Positions 36,112-45,838 of a stretch of 64,000 bases of DNA are shown here, one piece after another. The stretch comes from CAYLPJ01 sp964385465. Its GTDB lineage: Bacteria > Planctomycetota > Phycisphaerae > SM23-33. Both the position numbers and the translations under genes were made by a program. The stretch spans positions 37,447 to 101,446 of the forward strand of contig CAYLPJ010000018.1 in NCBI GenBank assembly GCA_964385465.1, in the 5' to 3' direction. The notes beneath the pieces are model-generated. The model was not told the origin of the DNA and made no database searches. It was given only the letters and a program-made list of their open reading frames with translations. Positions within the stretch are counted from its first letter, which is position 1; every line of letters begins with the position of its first letter.

Positions 36112-36135
36112 GGGCGCCTCGGGCCCGAGGCGCCC
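36112..36135. terminator. 24-bp perfect palindrome downstream of addA
   Basis: GGGCGCCTCGGG and its complement CCCGAGGCGCCC abut without a spacer, 15 bases past the addA stop. It could form a hairpin terminating the addBA message or bind a dimeric protein. It has no T-tract. Confidence 0.45.
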
Positions 36136-36149
36136 CGCCCATTCGCTGC

Positions 36150-39100
36150 TCAAGGCCGCCCGTCTCTCCGTAGCGTCGATGTGCAGAGCTCACGATAGGG
36201 GCAACCGTCGCAGTGGGTGCCCTCGTCCCGGCTCCAATTGTTCTCGCGGCGCCGACGGACCAGGTCGGTCGCCAGGGCGGCGGCCTCGTCGTCGGCGGCC
36301 GAGAGGGCCCCGGCATCGACGTCGAACGAGGCCGTTTCGGCCGGGCGGAGAAAGTACAGGCAGCCCTCGGCCGGCTCGACGCCGAGGTGCCGTCCCGCCG
36401 CGGCGGCATAGAGCTGCACCTGGAGCCTGTAGCCCTCGGCCCGGGCGGCGAGCTCGGCGCCGGCGACGCGGTCGGACTTGTAGTCCACCACGAGCCACCG
36501 CCCTGTGGCGTCGCGGGCGAGCAGGTCGATCTGCCCCCGCAGCGTCACCGGACCGCAGTCGGCTACGAAGTCCAACTCGCGGAAGGTCGCCTCGGCGGCC
36601 GACAGGTCCGCCCACAGCGGGTGGCCCCGGAAGCGGTCGAGCATGTCGGCCAGTTCGGCGGCGAGGGCGTCGAGGTCGGCGTCGACGACGTCCATCTCCG
36701 CGGCGGCCTGGCGGACCAGCGCCGCCGGCGACTGCGGCGCCGCGAAGTCCAGCAACTCCATGCACCGGTGGAACAACGTACCGGTTGTGGCGGCGTCGAG
36801 CGGTTCGGGGCTCGCGGCCGGCTGCGGCGTCGCCGGAGCCCCCCCGGTGGGGCGGGGCACGCGCAGCTCGTGCCTCCAGCGGTAGAGCATCGGGCACTTG
36901 CGGAAGTCGCAAAGGGCGGTGACGCCGAGCTCCACGCGGCCCCGTTCCGGCGGCAGCGGGCCGGCGAGAGGCAACCGCGTCGGTCCGGGGGCGAGGCGTT
37001 CGACGGCGTCGGCAAGATGGGCGGCGTCGGCGGCGGTGTCGAGCAGGTCGCGGCCGGGGGGGGGGGCGCCCTCGCGGTTTGGCTCGGCGGGCCGGACGCG
37101 GCGGACGATCAGCGAATAGCGACCATCGCCGTAGGAGACGCCGGCGTCGTCGGCGTCGCCGAGGGCGGCGTCGAACTCCAGCACGTCGTCGAGCTGAGCG
37201 AGGTAGCTGTCCGAGCTTCGCGGTCGGCCGTCACTGCTTCGCCAGTCGGCGCCGACAAGGATCAGGTGATCCTCGTGGCGCGTGGCGGCCACGTAGAGCC
37301 GGCGGATGTCCTCGGCCCGGGCGTCCCGGTCCTCCAGCGCGGCGGCGATGCGGAAAGAGGTCGCTTCGACGGCGTCGCGATCGCCTTCTGTGCCATCGTC
37401 CTCGGCGTCGGCGCGGAACGTCCAGCCCCAGTCGGCCCGGCGGAGCAGCCGCCCGGCGGGCCCGCGGCGTCCGGCGTTAAGGTCGGGGACCACCACCACC
37501 GGGAACTCCAGGCCCTTGGCCTTGTGGATGGTCATGATCTGGACGAAGTCCTCATCCCCGCCGGCCGCGGCGGCCTGCTCCTGGCGGGCCTGGTCGAAGA
37601 TCAGCCGCCGCGCTTCGGCGAGGTAGTCGGCGAGGGCGACGTCGTCGCCGGCGGCGGCCCGGGCCATCTCCGCCAGCTTGCGGATGTTGCTGACGCGCCG
37701 CCGGCCCTGGAAGCCGGCCAGCAAGCCGCCCTCGTAGCCGGTCGCGCCGAGCAGGCGGTCCAGCAACCGGTCGATGGGCAGCGCATCCTTGATGCGGTGA
37801 AGCTCGGCGACCAGGTCGACCGCCGAGGCGAGCGCCTCGCGATCCGCCGGAGCCAGTCGGTCGCCGAGGCCCGGGCAGCCATCGGCCAGGGCGTCGAAGT
37901 ATGGCGGGCGAGCCGCTTCGGCGACGTGCATCAGGACGTTGTCATCCAAGCCGAACAGACTCGAACGCAGCGTGCCCATCAGCGCCACGTCGTTTCGCGG
38001 GTTGTCCACGGCTTCCAGTGCGTTGAGGACGTCGAAGACCTCCTGCTGCTGGAACAGTCCCGTGCCGGCGACGACCTGGTAGGGCACGCCGCGGAGCTGG
38101 AGCTCCCGCTCGTAGTCCAGGCTGTTGGTCATGCGAGCGAACAGGATGGCCGCGTCCCCGTACCGCACCGGCCGCCAGGTGCCGGCGTCCCGGTCGCGGA
38201 CGAGTCGCTCCCTGCCGCGTACCATCTCCTCGATCCGCTGGGCCGTCACCGCCGCCTGGACAGCGGAGGCCTCCGGGGCGGCCTGGATGGGTTCGCCCCC
38301 GGCGTGGCCAGCCAGAAGCAACTCGACCGACGCCCCCGGCGGTTCCTCCCCGCGGAAGGCCTCGATCCGCTCGTAGTCCTTGCCCATCAGGGGCTCGAAC
38401 ACGGCGTTGACGAACGCCACGCCGGCGGCATGAGTGCGGAAGGAGGTGTCCAGGGCCTCCTGGTTTCCCTCGCCCAGCCGCTCGCAAAGCTCGCGGAAGA
38501 CCTCCACCTGGGCGCCGCGGAAGCGGTAGATGCTCTGCTTGGCGTCCCCGACGACGAACAGCCGCCCGGGCCCCGGCGGGCCGGATTCGGCGAGGCCGAT
38601 CAGCCGGCCCAGCAGGCGGACCTGGAAGTCGTCGGTGTCCTGGCACTCGTCGATGAGCAGTTGCTGGATCTGCCGACCCAGCGCGCGGCGGACGTCCGGG
38701 TCGCCGGCCAGCAGGCGCTCGGCGGCGTCGAGAAGGTCAGTGAAATCCAGCAGGCCGCGACGGCGCTTCTCGGCATCGTAGAGCCGGCGGGCCTCGTCGG
38801 CCAGGCGCGTCAGGGCGACCACGTCCTCGGCCGCCTCGCGGTCGGCGGCGTTCAGCTCCTCCGCGAACACCGCGTACGCCTTCACCCGCCGCCCGATCGA
38901 CTTCACCAGCGCCCGCACATCCCGCACGTCCGCCAGCCAGGCTTTCTTCGAGCCGATGTTGCCGGTCGTGTCCGTCACGGACGCGAAGTCCCCGGCCGAG
39001 GCGGATGCCGGGTCGCGGAGGATCGCGTCGATGGTCGCGAGTTGGGCCTCGCGCACGGCGGCGAGGCGGTCGCCGCCGTCGGAGCATTCCGCCTCGCGGA

Positions 39101-39791
39101 GCTGTTTCAGCTCGGCGAGAAGCTCGCGGTCGCCGGCCAGGGAGGCCAGCCAGTCGCCTCGGTTCGCGGAGATCATGTCCTGCCAGCGCTGGAGGATGGC
39201 GTCGGGCTCGGCGTAGTCCTTGAGGCGCCAGGTTGTGCGTTCGTTGAGCAGCTCGCGTGTCCAGCCGATGACCTGGTCGAAGGGGTCGGCCGCGAGGAGC
39301 CTGGCGGCGTCCTCTCGCCCGGTTTCGACGGCGGCAAGGACGGCCTCCTCGGCGGCCTCGGATTGGAGGCGCTCGACGAGCAACTCGTCGGCGCAGACGT
39401 CGAAGTCGGGATCGATGCCGGCCTCGACGGCGCGGCTGCGGAGCAGGGCGCGGCAGAAGCCGTGGATGGTGGCGATCCTTGCCTCGGGCAGCTCGTCCAG
39501 CCAGGCGCGAAGGCGGCGTTTCTCCTCCCGGCCGGCGTCGGCGGCGGCCTCGGCCAGCATCCGCCGCACGCGGGCGGACATCTCGGCGGCGGCCTTGTTG
39601 GTGAACGTCAGCGCTACCAGCCGCCGCATCGCCGTTTCCGGCTCGTCGGCGCCGCGGAGCAGCTCGACGTACCGCCGGGCCAGCACGAATGTCTTGCCGC
39701 AGCCGGCGCCAGAGCGCAGGGCGAGGTTCTCGCCGGCGCGCTCGATCGCCGCAGCACGCTGGCCCCGGGTGAGTTGGGCGTCGGAAGGCAT
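36150..39791 (-). CDS. addA: AddA-type helicase-nuclease
   Basis: A 1213-residue subunit of the AddAB enzyme that unwinds and resects double-strand breaks for RecA. It is a UvrD-family helicase: Walker A SGAGCGKT (27-34), TFTNKAAAEM motif Ia, IDECQDTDD (motif II), GDAKQSIYRFRGA (motif III) and TIHKAKGLEFPVV near the middle. The C-terminal 250 residues are a RecB-like PD-(D/E)XK nuclease (GQIDLL, then VVDYKSDR). Unusually, CDFRKCP before it and CDGCPYRELC after it give the four-cysteine pattern of an iron-sulfur nuclease, usual for AddB. ATG 39791 overlaps the addB stop by one base. Confidence 0.9.
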   Translation of the reverse strand: MPSDAQLTRGQRAAAIERAGENLALRSGAGCGKTFVLARRYVELLRGADEPETAMRRLVALTFTNKAAAEMSARVRRMLAEAAADAGREEKRRLRAWLDELPEARIATIHGFCRALLRSRAVEAGIDPDFDVCADELLVERLQSEAAEEAVLAAVETGREDAARLLAADPFDQVIGWTRELLNERTTWRLKDYAEPDAILQRWQDMISANRGDWLASLAGDRELLAELKQLREAECSDGGDRLAAVREAQLATIDAILRDPASASAGDFASVTDTTGNIGSKKAWLADVRDVRALVKSIGRRVKAYAVFAEELNAADREAAEDVVALTRLADEARRLYDAEKRRRGLLDFTDLLDAAERLLAGDPDVRRALGRQIQQLLIDECQDTDDFQVRLLGRLIGLAESGPPGPGRLFVVGDAKQSIYRFRGAQVEVFRELCERLGEGNQEALDTSFRTHAAGVAFVNAVFEPLMGKDYERIEAFRGEEPPGASVELLLAGHAGGEPIQAAPEASAVQAAVTAQRIEEMVRGRERLVRDRDAGTWRPVRYGDAAILFARMTNSLDYERELQLRGVPYQVVAGTGLFQQQEVFDVLNALEAVDNPRNDVALMGTLRSSLFGLDDNVLMHVAEAARPPYFDALADGCPGLGDRLAPADREALASAVDLVAELHRIKDALPIDRLLDRLLGATGYEGGLLAGFQGRRRVSNIRKLAEMARAAAGDDVALADYLAEARRLIFDQARQEQAAAAGGDEDFVQIMTIHKAKGLEFPVVVVPDLNAGRRGPAGRLLRRADWGWTFRADAEDDGTEGDRDAVEATSFRIAAALEDRDARAEDIRRLYVAATRHEDHLILVGADWRSSDGRPRSSDSYLAQLDDVLEFDAALGDADDAGVSYGDGRYSLIVRRVRPAEPNREGAPPPGRDLLDTAADAAHLADAVERLAPGPTRLPLAGPLPPERGRVELGVTALCDFRKCPMLYRWRHELRVPRPTGGAPATPQPAASPEPLDAATTGTLFHRCMELLDFAAPQSPAALVRQAAAEMDVVDADLDALAAELADMLDRFRGHPLWADLSAAEATFRELDFVADCGPVTLRGQIDLLARDATGRWLVVDYKSDRVAGAELAARAEGYRLQVQLYAAAAGRHLGVEPAEGCLYFLRPAETASFDVDAGALSAADDEAAALATDLVRRRRENNWSRDEGTHCDGCPYRELCTSTLRRDGRP

Positions 39792-42700
39792 CAGGTGCCC
39801 TCCTCGCCGCCGCCGGCAAGCAGTTCCATCCGGGCCGGGGAGTAGTGGCAGATCTGTCGGTACGGGCAGTAGCTCGGGCAGTCGTGGCGGGCCAGCAGGT
39901 CGAAGCGCCCCTCGGCCATCGCCGCCACGTACGCGCCGATCTGCTCCCTCGCCGCGGCCAGTTCGTCGGCGTATGCGCCGTTGACCTTCGTCCGTCCGCG
40001 ACTGCGGGCAACGGCCGCGAAATACCGCTGCCGTGTCGTGCTGCTCCCGCCGATCCGGTGGAACGCCCCGCCGACGCAGGGCTCGTTCAGCAGCCATCCG
40101 ACGGCCTCGGCGTAGAGCGGGAGTTGGATGTCGACGGCATCGCGGATGTCCCTGGCGGCGGGGAGGCGGCCGGTCTTGTAGTCGACAACCAGCAGCCCCT
40201 CGACATCCTCGAACCGGACGCGGTCGATGCGGTCGATGCGCCCGCGAACCGCCAGCGTCCCGGCGGGCGTGTCCACGGGGACAGTCCGGGCCGTGCTGGC
40301 CGGGTCGTGGACATCGGCGTCATCCAGCGGCTGGCCGAACGCCAATTCGAAGTGCCGGCTCTCGGCGGCCAGATCGTCGCACGCGACGGTCTCGCGGAGG
40401 TAGTCGAGCAGCTCGTCGCGGATTCGCTCCCGCTGGATCCGCCACAACTCGGGGTAGGGGGGGCGAGGGCGGTCGGGTCGGTTGTCTTCGGCGTCCAAGG
40501 CGGCGTCCAGGGCGGCGATGAGTTCGTCCTCGGGCACGTCGGCCAGGCGAACGGTGCCGCCGCGCCCGCCCGCCAGGGCCGTCGTCAGGCGGAAGAGGAC
40601 GTTGTGGCAGAACACGCCCCGGGACTGCGGCTGGAGGCGTCGCTCGGGTTCCGACGGGGGCTCCAGGCGCAGTACATACCGGGCGAAATACTGCCACGGG
40701 CAGCGGGCGTAGGCGTTCAGCCGCCCGGCGGAGAAGATCTCCTCGCCGGGGTAGCGGCAGGCGAGACGCTCGCGCAGGGCCGAGTCGGTGATCCGCCCGT
40801 CGAACGCCTCGCCCCCTCCGGGCTGCCAGCGGCGGTCCCGGGCCAGCAGCCCGCGCACCGCCAGTCGCAGGGCAGGGCGTCGATGCTCGGCCGCCCAGGC
40901 CAGGGCCCCGGGGAAGTCGCCGAAGCCCGTCTGGAACAGTGCCGCCAGCCCCGCGTTGAGGGCGTCGGCGGGCGTGGCGATGTCCTCGGGCGAGGCGGGG
41001 AGGACCTCGCCGGGGGCGATCCTGCGGACGCCCACGCGTTCCAGCCCGCCGAAGGGCTCGACCAGCGAGAGCAGAAAGCTGCCCGCGCCGCCCTCGCCGC
41101 CGACGGCGTCGGGGTCGGGATAGGTGACCGTCAGCGTCCGCCGCGCCCGCGAGACGGCCAGGTGGAACAGCAGCATCTCCCGTGCTGTGAGGTCCTCGCG
41201 GCTGTCCAGCTCGACGTTTCGGCCCCGCCATCGGCGGCGGTCATCCTCGCCGATCAGGGCCGGCTCGACGAACTTGGGCGGGAACTGCCCCTCGCCGAGG
41301 CCCAACAGGATGACGTGGTCGTACCGCAGGGCGCGGGCATCGAGGACGTCCAGCACGTCCACCAGGGCCTCGCCGCGGCCCGGGGGGCACTCGACGGCCG
41401 AGAGGGCCTCGCGGAGCTCCCGCAGCCCGGGCGGGGGGGTCGGCAATTCCGCAAGGGCCCGTCGAAGGGCGGTCAGGGCGCGCAAGTCGCGGGCGATCAG
41501 CTCCGGCTCGCCGTGCCCGGCCGCGGCGGCATCGAGGTCGAGGGTGTCCATGGCGTCGGCCAACCCCCCGGGCCGGGCGGCGTCGTCGGCGACGTCGAAC
41601 AACGCGCCCAGCAGGTCGGCGGCGTCGCCCAGCAGTTCCGGCGGGGGACCGGCAGTTGCCGGCGGGGCGTCGGGATCGTCTTCCTCGCGGCGTGCGGCGT
41701 CGCGGAGGGCCCGCTCGGCGAGGCGCGAGGCGGCCTGTCGGTAGGCGTCCCGTCCGCCGAGCACATCGCCGTCGCGAAGAATCATCTCGGCGGCGGCGAC
41801 AGTCCGTTCGTCGTAGTCCCCCAGCGCCGCCGGGCGGAAGTAGCTGCTGCGGATGACGCGGAGCGTGTCGTTCCAGGCGTAATCCGGCGGCAGGGCGGCC
41901 ACCGACAGCAGGAAGCGGACGATCGGCACGTCGATCAGGGGCGCGGGCGTGGCGGCCACGCCCACGTCGTGGGCCGCGAACACCCGCGAGATCGCGTCGC
42001 GGTAGGGCTCCAGGCTGCGGGCGAGCACGGCCACGCTGCCGGGGGCCGCGCCCTCGACGAGCAGCCGCTTGGCCTTGCGGGCGGCGGCAGCGACCTCCGC
42101 TTCGGCGCTCGCGGCCGAGACGACGCTCAGCCCCTCCGGCGGCTCGGCGCGTGCGTCGAGGTCGAAGACGGTCCGCGATGCGGCGGCCGGGCCGTCGTCG
42201 CCGGCGGCCGGGAGGGCGACCTCCTCCAGCTTCGCGCCCAGGGCGTGTCGCAAACGGTCACGCGTCCGCCGCGTCCAGTGCCACATCCGTTTGCGGGTGT
42301 CGGCCTCGTCGTAGGGCAGCGTGACCACCACCCGATGGACCCGCTCGCACAGCAGCGCCAGCATGGCCGCCTGGGTGGGTGTGAAGTCCGTGAAGCCGTC
42401 GGCGAGGACCGCCCGGACGCCGGCCAGGCCCGGCAGGTCGCTGCCCGATTCGGCCGCGCGGGCCAGGTGCTCCCTCGCCAGCCACATCTGCCCCTCGACG
42501 TCGTAGGCCTGCGCGGCGTGCAGGGCGCGCTGGTAGGCCGCGTAGATCGCCGCGACGTCCGACCTCTTGTCGCGCGCGTCGCCCACGGCCGTGGCGAGAT
42601 CCGCCGGCTCGACGGCCGCTCGCTTCAGCTCCGCGATGGTCCGGTCCATCGCCGTGACCAGCCCCGGCGTGTCCGCGACGGCCGCGACGGCCGCCAATTC

Positions 42701-43075
42701 GCCGGCGTCGTTCAGCTCGCGGATCACGCGCCCCAGCAGCAGGTGTCTGCGAAACGGCGAGATCGGTTTGGCCGGCTCGTCCGCGGCCGCCAGCACCCGC
42801 TCGGCGAAGGCCGCGAACGTCATCGCCGCCGGGGCGATGGCGACCTTCGCGGGCGAGGCGTCGATCAGCCGCCGTCGCAGCCGCCGGGCGGTCGGCCCGT
42901 TGGGCGCCAGCAGCAGCGCCCCAGGCCGGCCGACGTCGTCGAGATAGCGGCGGTAGACCTCCAGCACGGCGGCGGTTTTCCCCGCCCCGGCCGGACCGGT
43001 GACCGCCACGGCGGGTCGGTTCGCCGACAACATCCGTTCCACGGCCGCCGAGATGTCCTCGCCCCGTCGCTCCAT
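39791..43075 (-). CDS. addB: AddB-type subunit with iron-sulfur nuclease domain
   Basis: A 1094-residue partner of AddA. The N-terminus has a Walker A-like GPAGAGKT (27-34) and a degraded helicase core. The C-terminal third is a PD-(D/E)XK nuclease (VRGRIDRIDRV, LLVVDYKTGR) flanked by YARCPWQYF and CPSYCPYRQIC, the four cysteines that hold the structural [4Fe-4S] cluster in AddB. In B. subtilis this subunit recognises Chi and cuts the 5' strand. The frame continues open far upstream, but ATG 43075 gives a normal start and has a promoter just before it. Confidence 0.87.
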   Translation of the reverse strand: MERRGEDISAAVERMLSANRPAVAVTGPAGAGKTAAVLEVYRRYLDDVGRPGALLLAPNGPTARRLRRRLIDASPAKVAIAPAAMTFAAFAERVLAAADEPAKPISPFRRHLLLGRVIRELNDAGELAAVAAVADTPGLVTAMDRTIAELKRAAVEPADLATAVGDARDKRSDVAAIYAAYQRALHAAQAYDVEGQMWLAREHLARAAESGSDLPGLAGVRAVLADGFTDFTPTQAAMLALLCERVHRVVVTLPYDEADTRKRMWHWTRRTRDRLRHALGAKLEEVALPAAGDDGPAAASRTVFDLDARAEPPEGLSVVSAASAEAEVAAAARKAKRLLVEGAAPGSVAVLARSLEPYRDAISRVFAAHDVGVAATPAPLIDVPIVRFLLSVAALPPDYAWNDTLRVIRSSYFRPAALGDYDERTVAAAEMILRDGDVLGGRDAYRQAASRLAERALRDAARREEDDPDAPPATAGPPPELLGDAADLLGALFDVADDAARPGGLADAMDTLDLDAAAAGHGEPELIARDLRALTALRRALAELPTPPPGLRELREALSAVECPPGRGEALVDVLDVLDARALRYDHVILLGLGEGQFPPKFVEPALIGEDDRRRWRGRNVELDSREDLTAREMLLFHLAVSRARRTLTVTYPDPDAVGGEGGAGSFLLSLVEPFGGLERVGVRRIAPGEVLPASPEDIATPADALNAGLAALFQTGFGDFPGALAWAAEHRRPALRLAVRGLLARDRRWQPGGGEAFDGRITDSALRERLACRYPGEEIFSAGRLNAYARCPWQYFARYVLRLEPPSEPERRLQPQSRGVFCHNVLFRLTTALAGGRGGTVRLADVPEDELIAALDAALDAEDNRPDRPRPPYPELWRIQRERIRDELLDYLRETVACDDLAAESRHFELAFGQPLDDADVHDPASTARTVPVDTPAGTLAVRGRIDRIDRVRFEDVEGLLVVDYKTGRLPAARDIRDAVDIQLPLYAEAVGWLLNEPCVGGAFHRIGGSSTTRQRYFAAVARSRGRTKVNGAYADELAAAREQIGAYVAAMAEGRFDLLARHDCPSYCPYRQICHYSPARMELLAGGGEEGT

Positions 43076-43082
43076 CGCGTGT

Positions 43083-43111
43083 ATTGTCTGCGCCCTCGCG
43101 GGCCCGGGCAA
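43083..43111 (-). promoter_or_regulatory. Predicted promoter for addBA
   Basis: On the minus strand TTGCCC, 17 bases, GACAAT. The -10 box ends seven bases before ATG 43075 with no Shine-Dalgarno, implying a leaderless message. Confidence 0.45.
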
Positions 43112-43139
43112 ACGCATTTGCCGTTGGAGGGCGGCGGGT

Positions 43140-43178
43140 CCGCGACCCTTGGTCGCGGCGAACCGCTTCGCCGGTTCG
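43140..43178. promoter_or_regulatory. Two adjacent hairpins between addB and the kinase-like gene
   Basis: CCGCGACC-CTT-GGTCGCGG (43140-43158) is followed at once by CGAACCG-CTTCGC-CGGTTCG (43159-43178). They lie in the 186-bp divergent intergenic region and may be operators or leader structure for the plus-strand gene at 43262. Confidence 0.35.
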
Positions 43179-43261
43179 CCCGTACAGTCTGCATCCGATG
43201 GTGCCGATAAAGGTTGCGAGCCTCTGGCTGTGCGCCGGGGGCCGCGGACACCGGAGCGTCG

Positions 43262-45769
43262 ATGGCAGCGAAGTACTCGGTGGAAACGTGCAAGCAGCTC
43301 GCGGAGGCCTTCCGCGACGCCGGCGTGCTGCGCCCGCTGCGGATCGATCGCCACGAGCCCGGCACGCAGATGACGTTCGAGATGACCGGCGTGCTCCCGG
43401 CTCGCAAGGCCAGCGTGACCGTCGAGATCGAACGCTTCATCGGCGGGGGGTTTGCCGGGCAGGTCTACCTCGCGACCGTCCGCGGGATGCACGGGACCGC
43501 CGGGCCCATCGAGGGGCTGGAGATCGGCGGGGCCTACGCCCTGAAGGTGCTCATCCCGCCGTCGACGTTCAGCCGCGTGTTCCGAAACGCGATCTACGCC
43601 GTCGGCTTCCAGTCGCCGTTCCAGCAGCAGACCAACCCCACCGCCGTCCGGGCCGGGGCGCTGTGGCAGAAGTTCATCCGAAGGGGCGCCGGCGAACGCC
43701 TCGGCGACCCGCGGGCCGTCGTGGACATCTACGCCACGTTCGTCGATCCCGTCCTCGGAGGCTGCGGCGAGATTCGCGAGTGGCTCGAGGGCCGGACCTG
43801 GCGGTTCGAGGTCGACGACAACCTGCTGGCCCGCTGGTTCGGTCGGCCGCAGGCGGATACGCCCCACGCCGGCTCGCCGGAGTACCGGGCGAAGAAGCGG
43901 TTCATGGCCGAACTGGTCAAGCTCTTCCACGACATGGGCGCCCCCGAGCTCGCCCGCCAGTACGAGTGGAGCACCTGCAAGAGCCAGCCCAACGTCCTCA
44001 AGCGCAGCGACTGCGAGGGCGACCCTGCCGCCGGCCTGACGGCCGTGGACTTCCGCGCCGGCCTGGCCCTGCTGCCCTTGCTGCCCATGAGCCCCGGCGA
44101 CGTGCCGCTGATCGCCCGCGGCCTGGCCCGGGGCAGCCTGGTGCAGTTCGACCGCGGGGACGTCGACAAGCTGGCCAACTACGTCGAGGCCCGCCGCGGC
44201 GTCTTCGCCGACATGCTTCCCGCCCTGGCCGAGCTCCGCGAGGCCGAGCGACACTACCGAAACTCCCAGGTGGACCTCACGCACAACCACGTGCGGCTGC
44301 TCTACGACCGCGAGCTCTGGCGCACCCTCGGCGACAGCTCCGTCACCGGCTGGCGGGTCAAGCGGCTGATCGACGAGCCGACCCAACAGGTCCTTCGCGC
44401 CAGCCGCCTCCGCACGGCGGTGTTCTGGACGCTCGGGCTGGTCCCGCTTCTCGGCCGGGCCGTGCGGAAGCTCTGGGGCCGCGCCGACTACCGCGCCCAC
44501 TACCGCATGCTCTTCCGCGACGCGGACTACTTCGTCCGCGCGTTCTACGCCCACGCCGCCGAGACGCTCATCCGTTGGCACCGGGCGGGGCGCATCTCGG
44601 CCGAACGGGCCCGGCGGTGGGCGAAGCGCCCGACGAAGTACCTGTGGCACGTCCCGCTGTCGGTTCTCCCGGCCGGGCTGCACCGGATGCTCACGGACGC
44701 GGCGTACGCACGGGAGAAGCTGCGGGGGATTTTCGTGCGCCCGGTGCGGCTTTATTTCAACGCCCGGGCCCGGGAAGAGTGGCTGCGGGAGATGGTCGCC
44801 GAGGGCAGGCGTCACCACATGGTGACCGACGAGGACGCCGACAAGATCCTCTCGCGCATCGACGAGCCGTTCATCCAGAAGTACCTCAAGAGCCTCGCCG
44901 TCCACGTCTGCACCCTGCCGATCACGCAGGTCGTCTCGCTGATCGTGGCGACATGGTACGTGCTGGCTCATCCGGAGCTGACCTGGCAGCAGGCGTCGGC
45001 GGCGTTCGCGGGGATCCTGGTGGCCTTCCAGATCGTCCCGATCTCCCCCGGCTCCTTCGTTCGCGGGGCGTACGTGCTCTATCTCGTCATCCGCGAGCGG
45101 AACGTCCGCGACTACAACATCGCGGTGTTCCTGGGCTTCTTCAAGTACATCGGGTACCTCGCCTTCCCCATCCAGATGGCCTACAAGTACCCCGCGCTGG
45201 CCCGCTTCATGGCCGGGCACTGGGCCACGGGGGCCGTCCACGTCGTGCCCGTCTTCGGCGAGCGGGGGGCCCTGCTGGAGCACTTCGTCTTCGACCTGTT
45301 CTACAACTACCCGCTGAGCCTCCGCCGTCGCATGGCCGCCAGGGCCGAGGCACGCAAGACCCGCGCGCCGCGATACTGGCACGCCGTCGCGGCCGCGCTG
45401 GGCGGCGCCGGTTGCCTGGCCGCCTTCGACGCGGCTTTCCTGGACCTCCACGGCGTGGTGCCCGCCCTCCGCGAGGCCTGGCCGATGGGGGTGATCGCCG
45501 CCGCCGTTGCCGGGGGGGGCGCCGCGGCCTGGGCCGGCGGGTGCGGGATGCGGCGCCGCGTTATGCTGGCCGTCTTCGCCGGGCTGGGCATGGCGGCGAT
45601 CTACGCCGCGGCCAACTACGCCCTGACCCGCGTTTCCGCCTGGCCCCGATCGACCTTCGACGCCGTAAAGCTGCTGACCTGGAGCGCGTTTGTCTTCACG
45701 CTGGTCAGCACCGTCGCCGGCCTGCTGGCCGAGACCCACGCCCGCGTACCGCAGCGCAGCGGCCAGTAG
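43262..45769 (+). CDS. Large membrane protein with a degenerate kinase-like N-terminal domain
   Basis: An 835-residue protein not matched to a named family. Residues 55-270 follow the order of a protein/lipid kinase fold: a glycine-rich loop IGGGFAGQVYLA (60-71), a lysine in YALKVL (Lys95), a hinge-like EIREWLEGRTW (170-180), a HDMGAPELARQ helix (223-), then QPNVL with Asn244 and VDFRAG with Asp263 at the DFG position. The catalytic Asp of HxDxxxxN is replaced (Cys239 at that spot), suggesting a pseudokinase or a divergent ATP-binding domain. Residues about 585-700 and 750-825 contain several membrane helices. No partner is evident; transcription is divergent from addB. Its function is unknown. 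Confidence 0.6.
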   Translation: MAAKYSVETCKQLAEAFRDAGVLRPLRIDRHEPGTQMTFEMTGVLPARKASVTVEIERFIGGGFAGQVYLATVRGMHGTAGPIEGLEIGGAYALKVLIPPSTFSRVFRNAIYAVGFQSPFQQQTNPTAVRAGALWQKFIRRGAGERLGDPRAVVDIYATFVDPVLGGCGEIREWLEGRTWRFEVDDNLLARWFGRPQADTPHAGSPEYRAKKRFMAELVKLFHDMGAPELARQYEWSTCKSQPNVLKRSDCEGDPAAGLTAVDFRAGLALLPLLPMSPGDVPLIARGLARGSLVQFDRGDVDKLANYVEARRGVFADMLPALAELREAERHYRNSQVDLTHNHVRLLYDRELWRTLGDSSVTGWRVKRLIDEPTQQVLRASRLRTAVFWTLGLVPLLGRAVRKLWGRADYRAHYRMLFRDADYFVRAFYAHAAETLIRWHRAGRISAERARRWAKRPTKYLWHVPLSVLPAGLHRMLTDAAYAREKLRGIFVRPVRLYFNARAREEWLREMVAEGRRHHMVTDEDADKILSRIDEPFIQKYLKSLAVHVCTLPITQVVSLIVATWYVLAHPELTWQQASAAFAGILVAFQIVPISPGSFVRGAYVLYLVIRERNVRDYNIAVFLGFFKYIGYLAFPIQMAYKYPALARFMAGHWATGAVHVVPVFGERGALLEHFVFDLFYNYPLSLRRRMAARAEARKTRAPRYWHAVAAALGGAGCLAAFDAAFLDLHGVVPALREAWPMGVIAAAVAGGGAAAWAGGCGMRRRVMLAVFAGLGMAAIYAAANYALTRVSAWPRSTFDAVKLLTWSAFVFTLVSTVAGLLAETHARVPQRSGQ

Positions 45770-45838
45770 GGCAGCGGTCCGTGGCAGGGAGGGGAGGAAT
45801 CTGCCCCCGTGCCGATCCTTGCGACCGACCGGGTGAGT

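Noticed and set aside
36213..43210. Very long open frames on the plus strand opposite addA and addB (about 1200 and 1100 codons)
   Set aside because: They are antisense to well-supported helicase-nuclease genes; the high GC content removes stop codons from other frames, and their products show no known domain and are rich in Arg, Gly and Pro.
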